Source of the DNA: Paracoccus sp. S-4012
GTDB taxonomy: Bacteria; Pseudomonadota; Alphaproteobacteria; Rhodobacterales; Rhodobacteraceae
Assembly (NCBI RefSeq): GCF_009674885.1
Contig: NZ_WKKA01000015.1
Span: 1-64,000 of the forward strand
Reading direction: 5' to 3'
DNA length: 64,000 nt
Positions 17,932 through 26,634 of the stretch are shown here, in pieces. The position numbers were made by a program, and so were the translations under genes. Position 1 is the first letter of the stretch; each line of letters begins with the position of its first letter. Below the pieces are notes generated by a model. That model was given only the letters and a program-made list of their open reading frames with translations. It was not told where the DNA came from and made no database searches.

Positions 17932-18723
17932 CTACCAGCGGACGGTCGGGTCCGGCGTCGGGATCGCGTCGAGGAGTTCGCGCGTGTAGTCGTGCTGCGG
18001 GTCCTCGAACAGCGCCTCGGTCGGCGCCTCCTCGACGATGCGGCCGGTCTGCATCACGATCACCCGGTCGCAGAGGCGGCGGATGACCGACAGATCGTGG
18101 CTGATGAAGGCCAGCGTGAGGCCGAGGTCCCGAACCAGTCCCTCCAGCAGGTTCAGCACCTGCGCCTGCGAGGACACGTCGAGGCCGGAGACGATCTCGT
18201 CGGCGAGGATGAAGTCGGGGCGCATGGCGATGGCGCGGGCGATGCCGATCCGCTGCCGCTGGCCGCCCGACAATTCGTGCGGGTAGCGGTGGACGAACTC
18301 CGCGGGCAGCCCGACATGGCCGAGCGCCTCGGCCACGCGCGGGTCGCGGCTCGTGGCGTTCAGCGGCGCGGCGATGATGCGGCCGATGGTCAAGCGCGGG
18401 TTGAGCGACGACATGGGGTCCTGGAAGATCATCTGGATGCGCTGCCTCAGCGGCCGCATCGCGGCGTCGGGCAGATGCGTGATGTCGGCGCCGTCGAAGA
18501 GGATGCGCCCCGCCGTCGGCTCCATCAGCCGCACGAGCGTGCGGCCGAGCGTGGTCTTGCCCGAGCCGGACCCCCCGACGATGCCGAGGACTGCGCCGCG
18601 CGGGATCTCGAAGTCGAGGCCCTTGAGGATCTCCAGCCGCGGGACGGGACCGAAGAGCGGCTTGCGCGTCATGTCCGGCAGTTCGACCCGCAGCGCCTCG
18701 ACGCGGAACAGCGCCTCAGCCAT
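17932..18723 (-). CDS. Dpp/Opp-type ABC transporter ATP-binding protein (system 1)
   Basis: The 263-residue ABC ATPase has Walker A GGSGSGKTTL, a Q-loop MIFQDPMSSLNPR, signature LSGGQRQR and Walker B FILADEIVSGLD, in the pattern of DppF/OppF. It is shorter than typical DppF and lacks the C-terminal four-cysteine region. It overlaps its partner ATPase by eight bases and is the last gene of an operon starting at 25080 with a FAD oxidoreductase. Its partner permeases are at 19594 and 20438. Confidence 0.9.
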   Translation of the reverse strand: MAEALFRVEALRVELPDMTRKPLFGPVPRLEILKGLDFEIPRGAVLGIVGGSGSGKTTLGRTLVRLMEPTAGRILFDGADITHLPDAAMRPLRQRIQMIFQDPMSSLNPRLTIGRIIAAPLNATSRDPRVAEALGHVGLPAEFVHRYPHELSGGQRQRIGIARAIAMRPDFILADEIVSGLDVSSQAQVLNLLEGLVRDLGLTLAFISHDLSVIRRLCDRVIVMQTGRIVEEAPTEALFEDPQHDYTRELLDAIPTPDPTVRW

Positions 18724-19597
18724 GCCGCGGCCTCCAGCTCCGGTCCGCGGCCGCGATCTCTGCGCCCACCGCATGCATCACGGCGGGCGGCACCGGCTTC
18801 AGGGACGAGGCGGGATCGGTGTGGCGAGGCGTCGCGGCCAGCAGCGCGGCGCTGTAGGGATGGGCGGGGGCCTCGAAGAAGCGCGCGACGGTCGTGTCCT
18901 CCACCACCTTGCCGGCATAGAGGACCGACAGGCTGTCGCAGATCTTGGCGACCACGCCGAGGTCGTGGGTGACGAACAGCAGCGCCGTGCCGTGGCGAGC
19001 CTGAAGCTCCGAGATCAGCCCAAGGATCTGCTTTTGCACCGTCACATCGAGGGCGGTCGTCGGCTCGTCGGCGACGATCAGCTCCGGCTCGGCCACGAAG
19101 GCCGAGGCGATCAGGATGCGCTGCCGCATGCCGCCCGACAGCTCGTGTGGATAAAGGCGCAGCACCCGTTCCGGCTCGGGGATGCGGACCTCGGCCAGCA
19201 TCTCGAGCGTGCGGCTGCGGGCGCGGGCCGGCTCCCAGCCGAGGATGTCGACAAGCCGGTCGGTGATCTGTCGCCCGATCCGCCGCGAGGGGTTGAGCGC
19301 GGTCAGCGGGTCCTGCGGGATCATCGCCGTGCGCGCACCGATCAGGCGGCGGCGCGCGACAGGGGGCATGGCCAGCAGGTCGCGGCCGTCGAGCAGGATC
19401 TCGCCCTCGACGATCTCCACCGCGCGGGGCAGCACGCCCAGCACCGCCCTGCCGATCATGCTCTTGCCGGCGCCGCTCTCGCCCACGAGGCCGCGCACGG
19501 TTCCGACCGGCACGTCGATGTCCACGGATCGCAGCAGCCGCAGGTCCGTGCCGCGCAGGACCGCCGAAAGGCCGCGGATCTCGAGGAAGGCGCTCAT
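18716..19597 (-). CDS. Dpp/Opp-type ABC transporter ATP-binding protein (system 1)
   Basis: This is the second ATPase of system 1, 293 residues, DppD-like: Walker A GESGAGKSMI, Q-loop MIPQDPLTALNP, signature LSGGMRQR, Walker [15 protein letters not shown]. The C-terminus lacks the Cys-rich tail present in the ATPases of systems 2 and 3, separating system 1 from them. The start at 19597 (MSAFLEIRGL) overlaps the permease stop by four bases, whereas a longer reading would run into the permease. Together the two ATPases drive uptake through the permease pair. Confidence 0.9.
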   Translation of the reverse strand: MSAFLEIRGLSAVLRGTDLRLLRSVDIDVPVGTVRGLVGESGAGKSMIGRAVLGVLPRAVEIVEGEILLDGRDLLAMPPVARRRLIGARTAMIPQDPLTALNPSRRIGRQITDRLVDILGWEPARARSRTLEMLAEVRIPEPERVLRLYPHELSGGMRQRILIASAFVAEPELIVADEPTTALDVTVQKQILGLISELQARHGTALLFVTHDLGVVAKICDSLSVLYAGKVVEDTTVARFFEAPAHPYSAALLAATPRHTDPASSLKPVPPAVMHAVGAEIAAADRSWRPRHG

Positions 19598-20445
19598 CGC
19601 AGCACCGGGTCGAAACGGTCGCGCAGGCCCTCGCCCAGTTGCGCGAAGGAGAGCACCGTCAGGAACAGCGCGGCCAGCGGGAAGGCCAGCACCCACCAGA
19701 CGTGATGAATGGCGATGCGGCCCTCGGCGATCATGCCGCCCCAGGTCGGGCGGTCGGTCGAGACCGAGAGGTTAACGAAGGACAGGATCGCCTCGACGAT
19801 CACGGCGATGCCCATCTCCAGCGTCAGCAGCGCGACGATGACCGGCAGCACGTTGGGCAGGATCTCGGCCATCAGCGTGCGCGGACGGCTGAACCCGGCG
19901 ACGCGGGCGGAATGGACGTAGTCCATCTGCGACTGGTTCAGCGCCTCGGCCCGGACCACGCGGCAGAAGCGGGTCCAGTCGATGACGATGATCGCGATCA
20001 CGACCGACGAGAGGCCGGTGCCGAGAACGGCGATCAGCAGGATCGCGAAAAGGACCGGCGGGAAGGCCATCCAGATGTCCACCAGCCTGCCGATGATGCG
20101 GTCGGTCCAGCCGCGATAGAAGCCCGCGATCAGCCCGAGGGTCGAGCCGATCAGGCAGGTGGCAGTCCCGGCCACGAGGGCAACGATCAGCGCCACCCGC
20201 GCCCCGTGGATCAGGCGGGAGAGCACGTCGCGCCCGAGGCTGTCGGTGCCGAGCCAGTAGCCGGGCTCGGTGCCCGGCAGCCAGAAGGGAGGCAGCCGGC
20301 CCAGCATCAGGTCCTGCGCCAGCGGATCATGCGGCGCGAGCCAGGGCGCGAACAGCGCCGCCAGCATCACCACGGCCTGCCACCCGGCCGAGAGCCAGAG
20401 GCGCAGCCCGGCCCGCCTGCGGAGCGCGCCGCGTCCGTCAAGCAT
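19594..20445 (-). CDS. Dpp/Opp-type ABC transporter permease, DppC-like (system 1)
   Basis: The 283-residue inner-membrane permease has about six hydrophobic segments. The DppC landmarks WLGTDSLGRDVLSRLIHGAR after the first helix and a coupling-helix region EALNQSQMDYVHSARVAG are clear. It pairs with the DppB-like permease upstream, overlapping its stop by eight bases. It ends EGLRDRFDPVLR, the usual DppC terminus. The substrate is probably a small peptide, amine or opine-like solute. Confidence 0.9.
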   Translation of the reverse strand: MLDGRGALRRRAGLRLWLSAGWQAVVMLAALFAPWLAPHDPLAQDLMLGRLPPFWLPGTEPGYWLGTDSLGRDVLSRLIHGARVALIVALVAGTATCLIGSTLGLIAGFYRGWTDRIIGRLVDIWMAFPPVLFAILLIAVLGTGLSSVVIAIIVIDWTRFCRVVRAEALNQSQMDYVHSARVAGFSRPRTLMAEILPNVLPVIVALLTLEMGIAVIVEAILSFVNLSVSTDRPTWGGMIAEGRIAIHHVWWVLAFPLAALFLTVLSFAQLGEGLRDRFDPVLR

Positions 20446-21442
20446 GGCGCAGCTTCGGGTTCAGCAGGACATAGGCCATGTCCACGACGAGGTTCACCAG
20501 CGTGAACAGCAGCGCAAACAGCAGCACGATCCCCTGGATCAGCGGCAGGTCGCGGGTGATGACGGCATCGATCGCCATGTTGCCGAGGCCCTCGTAGGAA
20601 AACAGCCGCTCGATGATGATCGTGCCGCCCATCAGGAAGGTGAACTGCACCCCGATCAGCGTCAGCGTCGGTAGCGCGGCGTTGGGCAGGGCCTCGGAGA
20701 GGATCACATGCCGCTCGGAATAGCCGCGGGTGCGGGCGAGGACGGCGTAATCGAGGTTGACGGTCTCCTTCAGCGATTGCTTGAGCAGCTGCGAGATGAT
20801 CGCCGCCAGCGGCAGGGCCAGCGCAAGCGCGGGCATCAGCATATGGGCGAGCAGGTTCCGCGTCAGGTCGAAGCGCAGCCTGAGGATGCTCTCGATCAGG
20901 TAGAAATTGGTCGAGAACGGCAGCTCGAGCCGCGGCGAGACCCGGCCCGAGATCGGGAACAGCGGCCAGACCACCCCGAAGAGGACGATCAGCGCCAGCC
21001 CCCAGAGGAAGTCGGGCACCGACAAGCCGATGCCGTTGGCCACGTCGATCCCCGCCTCGGCCCGCGTGCCGCGCAGCCGCGTGCCCGTCACCCCCAGGGT
21101 GCCGCCGATCAGCACCGCCATGAGCAGCGCCAGCAGCGACAGCTCCAGCGTGGCCGGCAGGCGGCCGAGGACAAGCGTCAGGACCGGCTGGCGGGCGGTG
21201 ATCGAACTGCCGAAATCGCCCTGCAGGACATTGCCGAACCAGATCACGAACTGCCCGCCGATGGACTTGTCGAGGCCGTAGAGGGTCCGCAGGCGGGCGA
21301 TGTCGGCCTCGGTCGCGCCGGGCGGCAGCATCATGGCGATCGGATCGCCCGGCACCACGCGGATGACGACGAAGACGATCACCGCCACGCCGAGCAGCGT
21401 GACCAGCGTGGTCAGGAGCCTGAGTGCGAAGATCCGCGCCAT
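20438..21442 (-). CDS. Dpp/Opp-type ABC transporter permease, DppB-like (system 1)
   Basis: The 334-residue permease has an N-terminal helix (FALRLLTTLVTLLGVAVIVF) followed by RVVPGDPIAMMLPPGAT, the standard DppB opening. The later LARTRGYSERHVILSEALPNA segment is the EAA coupling motif that contacts the ATPase. It lies 50 bases downstream of its solute-binding protein and overlaps the DppC-like gene by eight bases. Confidence 0.9.
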   Translation of the reverse strand: MARIFALRLLTTLVTLLGVAVIVFVVIRVVPGDPIAMMLPPGATEADIARLRTLYGLDKSIGGQFVIWFGNVLQGDFGSSITARQPVLTLVLGRLPATLELSLLALLMAVLIGGTLGVTGTRLRGTRAEAGIDVANGIGLSVPDFLWGLALIVLFGVVWPLFPISGRVSPRLELPFSTNFYLIESILRLRFDLTRNLLAHMLMPALALALPLAAIISQLLKQSLKETVNLDYAVLARTRGYSERHVILSEALPNAALPTLTLIGVQFTFLMGGTIIIERLFSYEGLGNMAIDAVITRDLPLIQGIVLLFALLFTLVNLVVDMAYVLLNPKLRHA

Positions 21443-21492
21443 GTTGAACGCGCCCCGGCGAGGACGTCAGCGCCGCGCCGGGGCCTTTGGGC

Positions 21493-23022
21493 TCAGCTGC
21501 CGCGGATCAGCTGCGGCAGCAGCGCGCCCGACTTGTGCGGCGTGACCTCCAGCCCCTGACGGTAGACGATCGGCTGGACATATTGCAGCAGCGGGATCGC
21601 CAACCCCTCCTCGGCAATGTAGCGCGACACCGCCTTCCAGCCCTCGATCCGCTTCTCCTCGTCGGGCTCGGCCCAGAGCGGCGCGATCATGTCGATCAGC
21701 TCCTGCCCGTCCCAGACCGAATGCGGGGTCGGCCCGAACATCGCGTGGCCGGTGGAGGTGGTCGGGTCGCCGATTGCGTTGCCCCAGTTGTAGAAGGCCG
21801 CCGGCGCCAGCTGGTCGGCCGCGCGCAGCTCGAAATGCTGGGCGATCTCGTAGACCTCGATTTCGGCCTCGATGCCCACGCGCCGCCACATGCCGACAAT
21901 CGCCTGGATCATCTCGTAATCCTTGGGCTTGAAGCCGCGCGTGGTCTGGATGGTGAAGCGCACCGGGTTCTCGGGCGAGAAGCCGGACTCGGCCAGCAGC
22001 GAGGCCGCCAGTTCGGGATCATAGGCGACCTCGATCCCCGGATCGAAGGCCAGGTATTCCGGCGTCTCCAGCGTGGACAGCGCGACGCCGTAGCCCAGCA
22101 GCAGCCGGTCGATCAGCAACTGCTTGTCGATAGCGTGGTGCGCGGCCAGCCGCACGTTGCGGTCCAGCATCGGATCGACGTCGTTGATGAAAATCATCGC
22201 GATGTCCGAGATGGTCTCGGCCGAGCCGTTGAAGCCCGCCGCCATCAGCCGGTCGTATTCCTCGTAGGGAATCTCGAGCGTGACGTCCGAGTTGCCGGAC
22301 TCGACCTCGGCCACGCGGCTCGCCGGGTCGGTCACGAACTTGATCGTCACGTTCTCGAAGGCGGGCTTCTCGCCCCAGTAGTCGGGGTTCGCCTTCAGGC
22401 GCACGAAGGCGTTGCGCTCGTAGCGGTCGACCATGTAGGGGCCGGTGCCGATCGGCGCGGCCTCGAAGCCCTCGGCGCCCACGCGCTCGTAATAGGCCTT
22501 GGGCAGCACGAAGCCGGTGAGGAAGGCCATCCACTTGAAGATGGTCGGCTCGAACTGCAGCACGTCGGCCTCGACCCGGTTGCCGTCCACGGTGAAGTTG
22601 CCGAGCGTGCCCCAGGTGAACTGGATCGGGTTGCCGGTCTCGGGATTGGCCGCGCGCTCCAGCGACCAGGCGACGTCCTCGGCGGTGAAGGGGCTGCCGT
22701 CGTGCCAGGTGACACCCTCGCGCACGACCATGAAGACCTTGCTGCGATCCTCGTTCCAGCCCCATTCGGTCAGCAGGCCGGGCGCGAGCGACAGGTCCGG
22801 GTTCTTGTGGATGAACCGGTCGAACACCGACAGGAAATAGCCCTGCAGCGTCGGGTTGACGCCGGAGGCGCCCACGGTCGGGTCCCAGGAGGGCAGGTTC
22901 ACGTTGTAGGCGATGGTCAGCTCGCTCGCACCCTGGGCGGCGGCGAAGCGCGGAAGGCCCGCGGCGGCCACGCCGATGGTGGCGAGCTTGAGGAGGGTGC
23001 GGCGCGTCGGATTGAGGTTCAT
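21493..23022 (-). CDS. extracellular solute-binding protein, SBP_bac_5 family (system 1)
   Basis: The 509-residue periplasmic receptor has a twin-arginine-type signal (RRTLLKLATIGVAAAGL, cleavage near AAAQG, residue about 30), suggesting Tat export. The mature protein follows the DppA/OppA fold, with LPSWDPTVG at the start, GVTWHDGSPFTAEDVAWSLE near residue 95, and a GTGPYMVDRYERNAFVRLK segment. It is encoded directly before its permeases and after the RidA-like gene. The ligand cannot be read from sequence; the adjacent amine-oxidase-like gene suggests an amine- or amino-acid-containing compound. Confidence 0.9.
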   Translation of the reverse strand: MNLNPTRRTLLKLATIGVAAAGLPRFAAAQGASELTIAYNVNLPSWDPTVGASGVNPTLQGYFLSVFDRFIHKNPDLSLAPGLLTEWGWNEDRSKVFMVVREGVTWHDGSPFTAEDVAWSLERAANPETGNPIQFTWGTLGNFTVDGNRVEADVLQFEPTIFKWMAFLTGFVLPKAYYERVGAEGFEAAPIGTGPYMVDRYERNAFVRLKANPDYWGEKPAFENVTIKFVTDPASRVAEVESGNSDVTLEIPYEEYDRLMAAGFNGSAETISDIAMIFINDVDPMLDRNVRLAAHHAIDKQLLIDRLLLGYGVALSTLETPEYLAFDPGIEVAYDPELAASLLAESGFSPENPVRFTIQTTRGFKPKDYEMIQAIVGMWRRVGIEAEIEVYEIAQHFELRAADQLAPAAFYNWGNAIGDPTTSTGHAMFGPTPHSVWDGQELIDMIAPLWAEPDEEKRIEGWKAVSRYIAEEGLAIPLLQYVQPIVYRQGLEVTPHKSGALLPQLIRGS

Positions 23023-23070
23023 GTCATCGGTCCCCGGTCAGGTAAGGGCTGGCTTGAAGGCAGGGCAGTC

Positions 23071-23472
23071 TCAAAGCGCGGCGGTCGCCTCGATCTCGAT
23101 CAGGAAGTCGGGCAGGGCGAGGGCCTGCACGCCGATGAAGGTGTTGGCGGCAGGCTCGGCGCCCCCGTAGAAGGCGACGATCTCGGCCGTGACGGGGCCG
23201 AGCTTCTCGGGCGAATGGCCGACGACATAGGTCCGCAGCCGGACAATATCCGCCGGGGTGGCACCGGCGGCCGCGAGCACCGTGCGCAGGTTCGCCAGCG
23301 CCTGCCGCGTCTGCGCGATCACGTCCCCCGGCCCGACCAGCTCGCCATCGGCGTTCCACGCGGTCTGCCCGGCGAGGTGCAGCGTCCGCCCGCCGTTCTG
23401 CTCGACGGCATGGGAAAAGCCGAAGGGGACCGCCTCGTACATCCCCTCCGGGTTGATCGCCTTGCGCTTCAT
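23071..23472 (-). CDS. RidA/YjgF-YER057c-UK114 family protein
   Basis: The 133-residue trimer-forming family member carries LAGQTAWNADGELVG, an ADIVRLRTYVV strand and a terminal LPDFLIEIEATAAL. In archetypal RidA, an Arg near residue 105 (PARSxV) is needed to hydrolyse enamine/imine intermediates. Here the matching stretch is PAANTFIGV, so that Arg appears to be missing and imine deaminase activity should not be assumed. It sits between a FAD oxidoreductase and the system 1 transporter in one operon, where many relatives act on products of amine oxidation. Confidence 0.85.
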   Translation of the reverse strand: MKRKAINPEGMYEAVPFGFSHAVEQNGGRTLHLAGQTAWNADGELVGPGDVIAQTRQALANLRTVLAAAGATPADIVRLRTYVVGHSPEKLGPVTAEIVAFYGGAEPAANTFIGVQALALPDFLIEIEATAAL

Positions 23473-23508
23473 CTCCGTCTCCTCCCCATCATCATTGCGC
23501 CGTCGCGG

Positions 23509-25080
23509 TCAGCCGCCGGCGAGGCGTCTCGCCAGCATGTAACCCGAACCGACGCCCACCCCCGCCCCCGGCCAGACGGCTGCGCCGGTCAGATGAAAAC
23601 CCTTGACCGGCGTGCGCCCGTCCGCGGCGCCGGGCGCCGGACGCAGGGTGAAGTTCTGCGCGAGGTGGTGGCTGCCGCAGATCTGGTCGCCGCCGACGAG
23701 ATTGGCGTTGTCGCGCTCGAGATCGGTCGGCGCGAAGACGGCGCGGCCGATGATCCGCGCGCGGAGGCCCGGCGCGTAGCGCTCAACGATGCCGATGGCA
23801 CGGTCGGCGAAGGCCTCGCGCGCGCCGTCCCAGTCGCGAGCGGCGATCTCGCCCGCCGCGTCGCCGCGGATCGTGCCCGGCGCCATGCGGACCTGAAGCC
23901 AGAGGATATGCCGCCCCTCGGGCGCGCGTGTGGGGTCGATGGCGGTCGGCTGGCCAGCGACGATCACCGGCTCGGCGGGCAACAGCCCCGCGAGTGCTTC
24001 CTGATAGGCGCGCGCCATCATGTCGAGCGAGGGCGCGAGATGCACATAGGCGAAGCGGCGCAGGTCGGGGCCCGCGGTCCAGCCGGGCAGATCGTCCAGC
24101 GCGAGGTGGATCATCATGGTGCCGGGCGCGTGGCGGAAGCGGCGCATGGCGCGATCGAAGCGCGCGTCGCCGCTGCCCTCGGGCAGCAGGCCCTGCAGCG
24201 CGCGCGGCGCAACCGAGCCGATCACCGCCTTGCGGGCCTCGATGCGGCGGCCGTCGGCGAGGATCACGCCCGCCGCGCGGCCGTCGCGGATCTCGACCCG
24301 CTCGACCCGCGCGCCGCATTCGATCCTGCCGCCGCCGGCCTCCACCAGGCCGGTCAGGGCCGAGATCATCGTGTCGGCCCCGCCGCGGCCCAGCACCATG
24401 CCGAAGCTCTGCCCGGCCATGCCCTCGAGATAGGGGAAGATCGCGCCCCCGGCGATGTCCGGGGCGAAGTCGAGGTGCATCCCCCAGGCACCCAGCAGCG
24501 CCTTGACCTCCCCGCTCTCGAAGGTCTCGTCGAGCCAGGCGCGGGGGGAGGACAGCAGGAACCGCACCAGCTCCATCGTCCCGCCGACGCCCTCGCGGCG
24601 CAGGGTCGAGAGCAGGACGCCCGCGACCGCGCGCTTGCGCATCGGCGCGCCGAGCAGCGCCGAGAGGCTATGCGCCCGTGCCGGAAAGGCCGCGATCAGC
24701 CCGTCCCAGGCGTCGGCATCGCGGGGCGAGATGGCCTCGATGCGGGCGCGGGTCGCCGCCGGATCGGTCGAGACGCCGAGCCAGCGGCCATCGGGAAACA
24801 CCGAGGCGAAGCAGTCCGCGACCGGAGCGAACGAGAGGCCGTGCGCGGCCAGTTCGCCGGCATGGGCCTTGTGGAAGGCGGATCCCGCAAAGAGGCTGAG
24901 GTTCATCGCGGCGAGATCGTGGCGGAAGCCCGGCAGCGTCAGTTCCCGCGTCTTCACGGCGCCACCGGGCCGATCCGCGGCCTCGAACAGCCCGATCGTC
25001 CAGCCGCGCTTCGACAGATGCGCCGCGCAGGCAAGCGCATTGCTGCCGGCGCCGATGATCACGGCATCATACGCGGTCAT
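23509..25080 (-). CDS. FAD-dependent oxidoreductase, phytoene desaturase/amine oxidase-like
   Basis: The 523-residue flavoprotein has an N-terminal Rossmann motif DAVIIGAGSNALACAAHL (G10-x-G12-x-x-A15), an acidic end of the second strand in GLFEAADRPGGA, and a terminal FAD segment LTGAAVWPGAGVGVGSGY. The overall layout is the phytoene dehydrogenase/PYROXD2 class. There is no signal peptide. As first gene of the system 1 operon, followed by a RidA-like gene and a peptide-type importer, it more probably oxidises an imported amine or related compound than a carotenoid; no other carotenoid genes are present. The ribosome site AGGAAACA precedes the ATG. Confidence 0.82.
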   Translation of the reverse strand: MTAYDAVIIGAGSNALACAAHLSKRGWTIGLFEAADRPGGAVKTRELTLPGFRHDLAAMNLSLFAGSAFHKAHAGELAAHGLSFAPVADCFASVFPDGRWLGVSTDPAATRARIEAISPRDADAWDGLIAAFPARAHSLSALLGAPMRKRAVAGVLLSTLRREGVGGTMELVRFLLSSPRAWLDETFESGEVKALLGAWGMHLDFAPDIAGGAIFPYLEGMAGQSFGMVLGRGGADTMISALTGLVEAGGGRIECGARVERVEIRDGRAAGVILADGRRIEARKAVIGSVAPRALQGLLPEGSGDARFDRAMRRFRHAPGTMMIHLALDDLPGWTAGPDLRRFAYVHLAPSLDMMARAYQEALAGLLPAEPVIVAGQPTAIDPTRAPEGRHILWLQVRMAPGTIRGDAAGEIAARDWDGAREAFADRAIGIVERYAPGLRARIIGRAVFAPTDLERDNANLVGGDQICGSHHLAQNFTLRPAPGAADGRTPVKGFHLTGAAVWPGAGVGVGSGYMLARRLAGG

Positions 25081-25460
25081 TGTTTCCTGTCCCTCGGGGA
25101 AATTCTTGGCACAGGCATCCCCGGCGGGTCCAGTGCTTCTTCGAAAGCCCGCCCGCGATTCGCAACGCCCTCGCGGGAGCCGCGGCGGCAGGCGAGGCCC
25201 CTCATGCCCCCACAGCCTTCGAGGTACGCGAGCGTTTCGCCGAGGCCATCCTTTCCCGCCATACCCGCGACTTCGCGTCGATCAGCACGCCGGGGCCGTC
25301 CGGCATCTGCACCCAGATGCCGGATCACGACCCTACGGCGGATACATGCATCTGCAACGGTCCGGTCGGGCCAGGTCGGCGGTCCGCGTCTGGACGTCCC
25401 ACCCTCGATGGTGCAGGCCCTCTGCAATCCTCTTGAGCCAAGACAGCACGGAGCTGACCG
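25081..25460. other. 380-base divergent intergenic region
   Basis: This lies between the divergent system 1 operon and the acyl-CoA dehydrogenase gene and must hold both promoters. I find no gene, strong palindrome or recognised regulatory motif. A TTGGCACAGGCAT stretch at about 25106 only half-matches the sigma-54 consensus. Confidence 0.5.
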
Positions 25461-26615
25461 ATGAGCCTCGATCCCGAAACGCTGGAGCAGTTCCGCAGCA
25501 CCATCGCCCGCTTCGTCCGCGAGCGCCTCATCCCGCTCGAGGACCGGGTGGCGGAGGAGGACGACATTCCGGCGGAGATCGTCGAGGAGTTCCGGCAGCT
25601 CGGCCTCTTCGGCATGTCGATCCCCGAGGAGTATGGCGGCCTTGGCCTCGGCATGTCCGACGAGGTCGCCATCGCCTTCGAGCTGGGCTTTACCTCGCCC
25701 GCCTTCCGCTCGCTCATCGGGACCAACAACGGCATCGGCTCGCAGGGCATCATCATGGATGGCACCCCGGAGCAGAAGCAAACCTATCTGCCGCGGCTGG
25801 CGACGGGCGAGCTGATCTCGTCCTTCGCGCTGACCGAGCCCGAGGCCGGCTCGGATGCGGGATCGCTGCGGACCTCGGCGCGGCGGGAGGGCGAGTTCTA
25901 CATCCTCAACGGCACCAAGCGCTTCATCACCAACGGGCCGCGGGCGGGGCTGTTCACGGTCTTCGCGCGCACCGATCCTTCGACCAGCGACGCCTCGGGC
26001 GTCAGCGCGTTCCTCGTAGAGGCGCCGAGCCCCGGCATCTCGCTCGGCCCCAAGGACCGGAAGATGGGGCAGGCCGGCAGCCATACCTGCGACGTGATCC
26101 TGCAGGACTGCCGCGTCCCTGCCTCGGCGCTGCTGGGTGGGGTCGAGAATGCGGGCTTCAAGACGGCGATGAAGGTCCTCGACCGCGGCCGGCTGCACAT
26201 CTCGGCGGTCTGCGTCGGCGCGGCCGAGCGGCTGATCCGCGACAGCCTCGCCTATGCCATGGAGCGCAAGCAGTTCGGCCGCCCGATCGCCGAGCAGCAG
26301 CTGGTGCAGGCCATGCTGGCCGACAGCCGGGCCGAAGCCTATGCCGCGCGCTGCATGATCGAGAACACCGCGCGGATGAAGGACGAGGGCCGGAACGTCT
26401 CGGAGGAGGCGGCCTGCACCAAGATGTTCGCCTCCGAGATGGTGGGCCGCGTGGCCGACCGGGCGGTGCAGATCCACGGCGGCGCGGGCTACATGCGCGA
26501 ATACGCGGTCGAGCGCTTCTACCGCGATGTCCGCCTGTTCCGCATCTACGAGGGCACCACCCAGATCCAGCAGCTGGTGATCGCCCGCAGCATGATCCGC
26601 AACGCCCGCCGCTGA
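25461..26615 (+). CDS. acyl-CoA dehydrogenase
   Basis: This 384-residue FAD enzyme oxidises acyl-CoA thioesters to trans-2-enoyl-CoA. It has the three-part fold: an N-terminal helical domain, a middle FALTEPEAGSDAGSLRTSA and FITNGPRAGLFTVFA region, and a C-terminal domain with QIHGGAGYMREYAVERFYRD. The active-site base is Glu364 in RIYEGTTQIQQ, as in short- and medium-chain and glutaryl-type enzymes. No electron-transfer flavoprotein genes are nearby. It is convergent with the GntR gene (19 bases apart) and is the only plus-strand gene between 16500 and 44900. Confidence 0.92.
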   Translation: MSLDPETLEQFRSTIARFVRERLIPLEDRVAEEDDIPAEIVEEFRQLGLFGMSIPEEYGGLGLGMSDEVAIAFELGFTSPAFRSLIGTNNGIGSQGIIMDGTPEQKQTYLPRLATGELISSFALTEPEAGSDAGSLRTSARREGEFYILNGTKRFITNGPRAGLFTVFARTDPSTSDASGVSAFLVEAPSPGISLGPKDRKMGQAGSHTCDVILQDCRVPASALLGGVENAGFKTAMKVLDRGRLHISAVCVGAAERLIRDSLAYAMERKQFGRPIAEQQLVQAMLADSRAEAYAARCMIENTARMKDEGRNVSEEAACTKMFASEMVGRVADRAVQIHGGAGYMREYAVERFYRDVRLFRIYEGTTQIQQLVIARSMIRNARR

Positions 26616-26634
26616 GCGCGGCGCTCGGGCTGGC

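Noticed and set aside
23509-25080. Carotenoid phytoene desaturase as the function of the FAD oxidoreductase.
   Set aside because: The fold is similar, but no crtB, crtE or other carotenoid genes are nearby, and the operon context is amine or peptide uptake.
25104-25122. TTGGCACAGGCATCC resembling a sigma-54 -24/-12 promoter.
   Set aside because: The -24 half fits, but the -12 TTGC is absent and no sigma-54 activator gene is near.
21487-25464. A 1325-codon plus-strand open frame opposite the binding protein, RidA-like and FAD oxidoreductase genes.
   Set aside because: It is an antisense by-product of high-GC codon bias in three real minus-strand genes. The translation is Arg/Ala/Gly/Asp-rich with no domain, and the minus genes have clear motifs.
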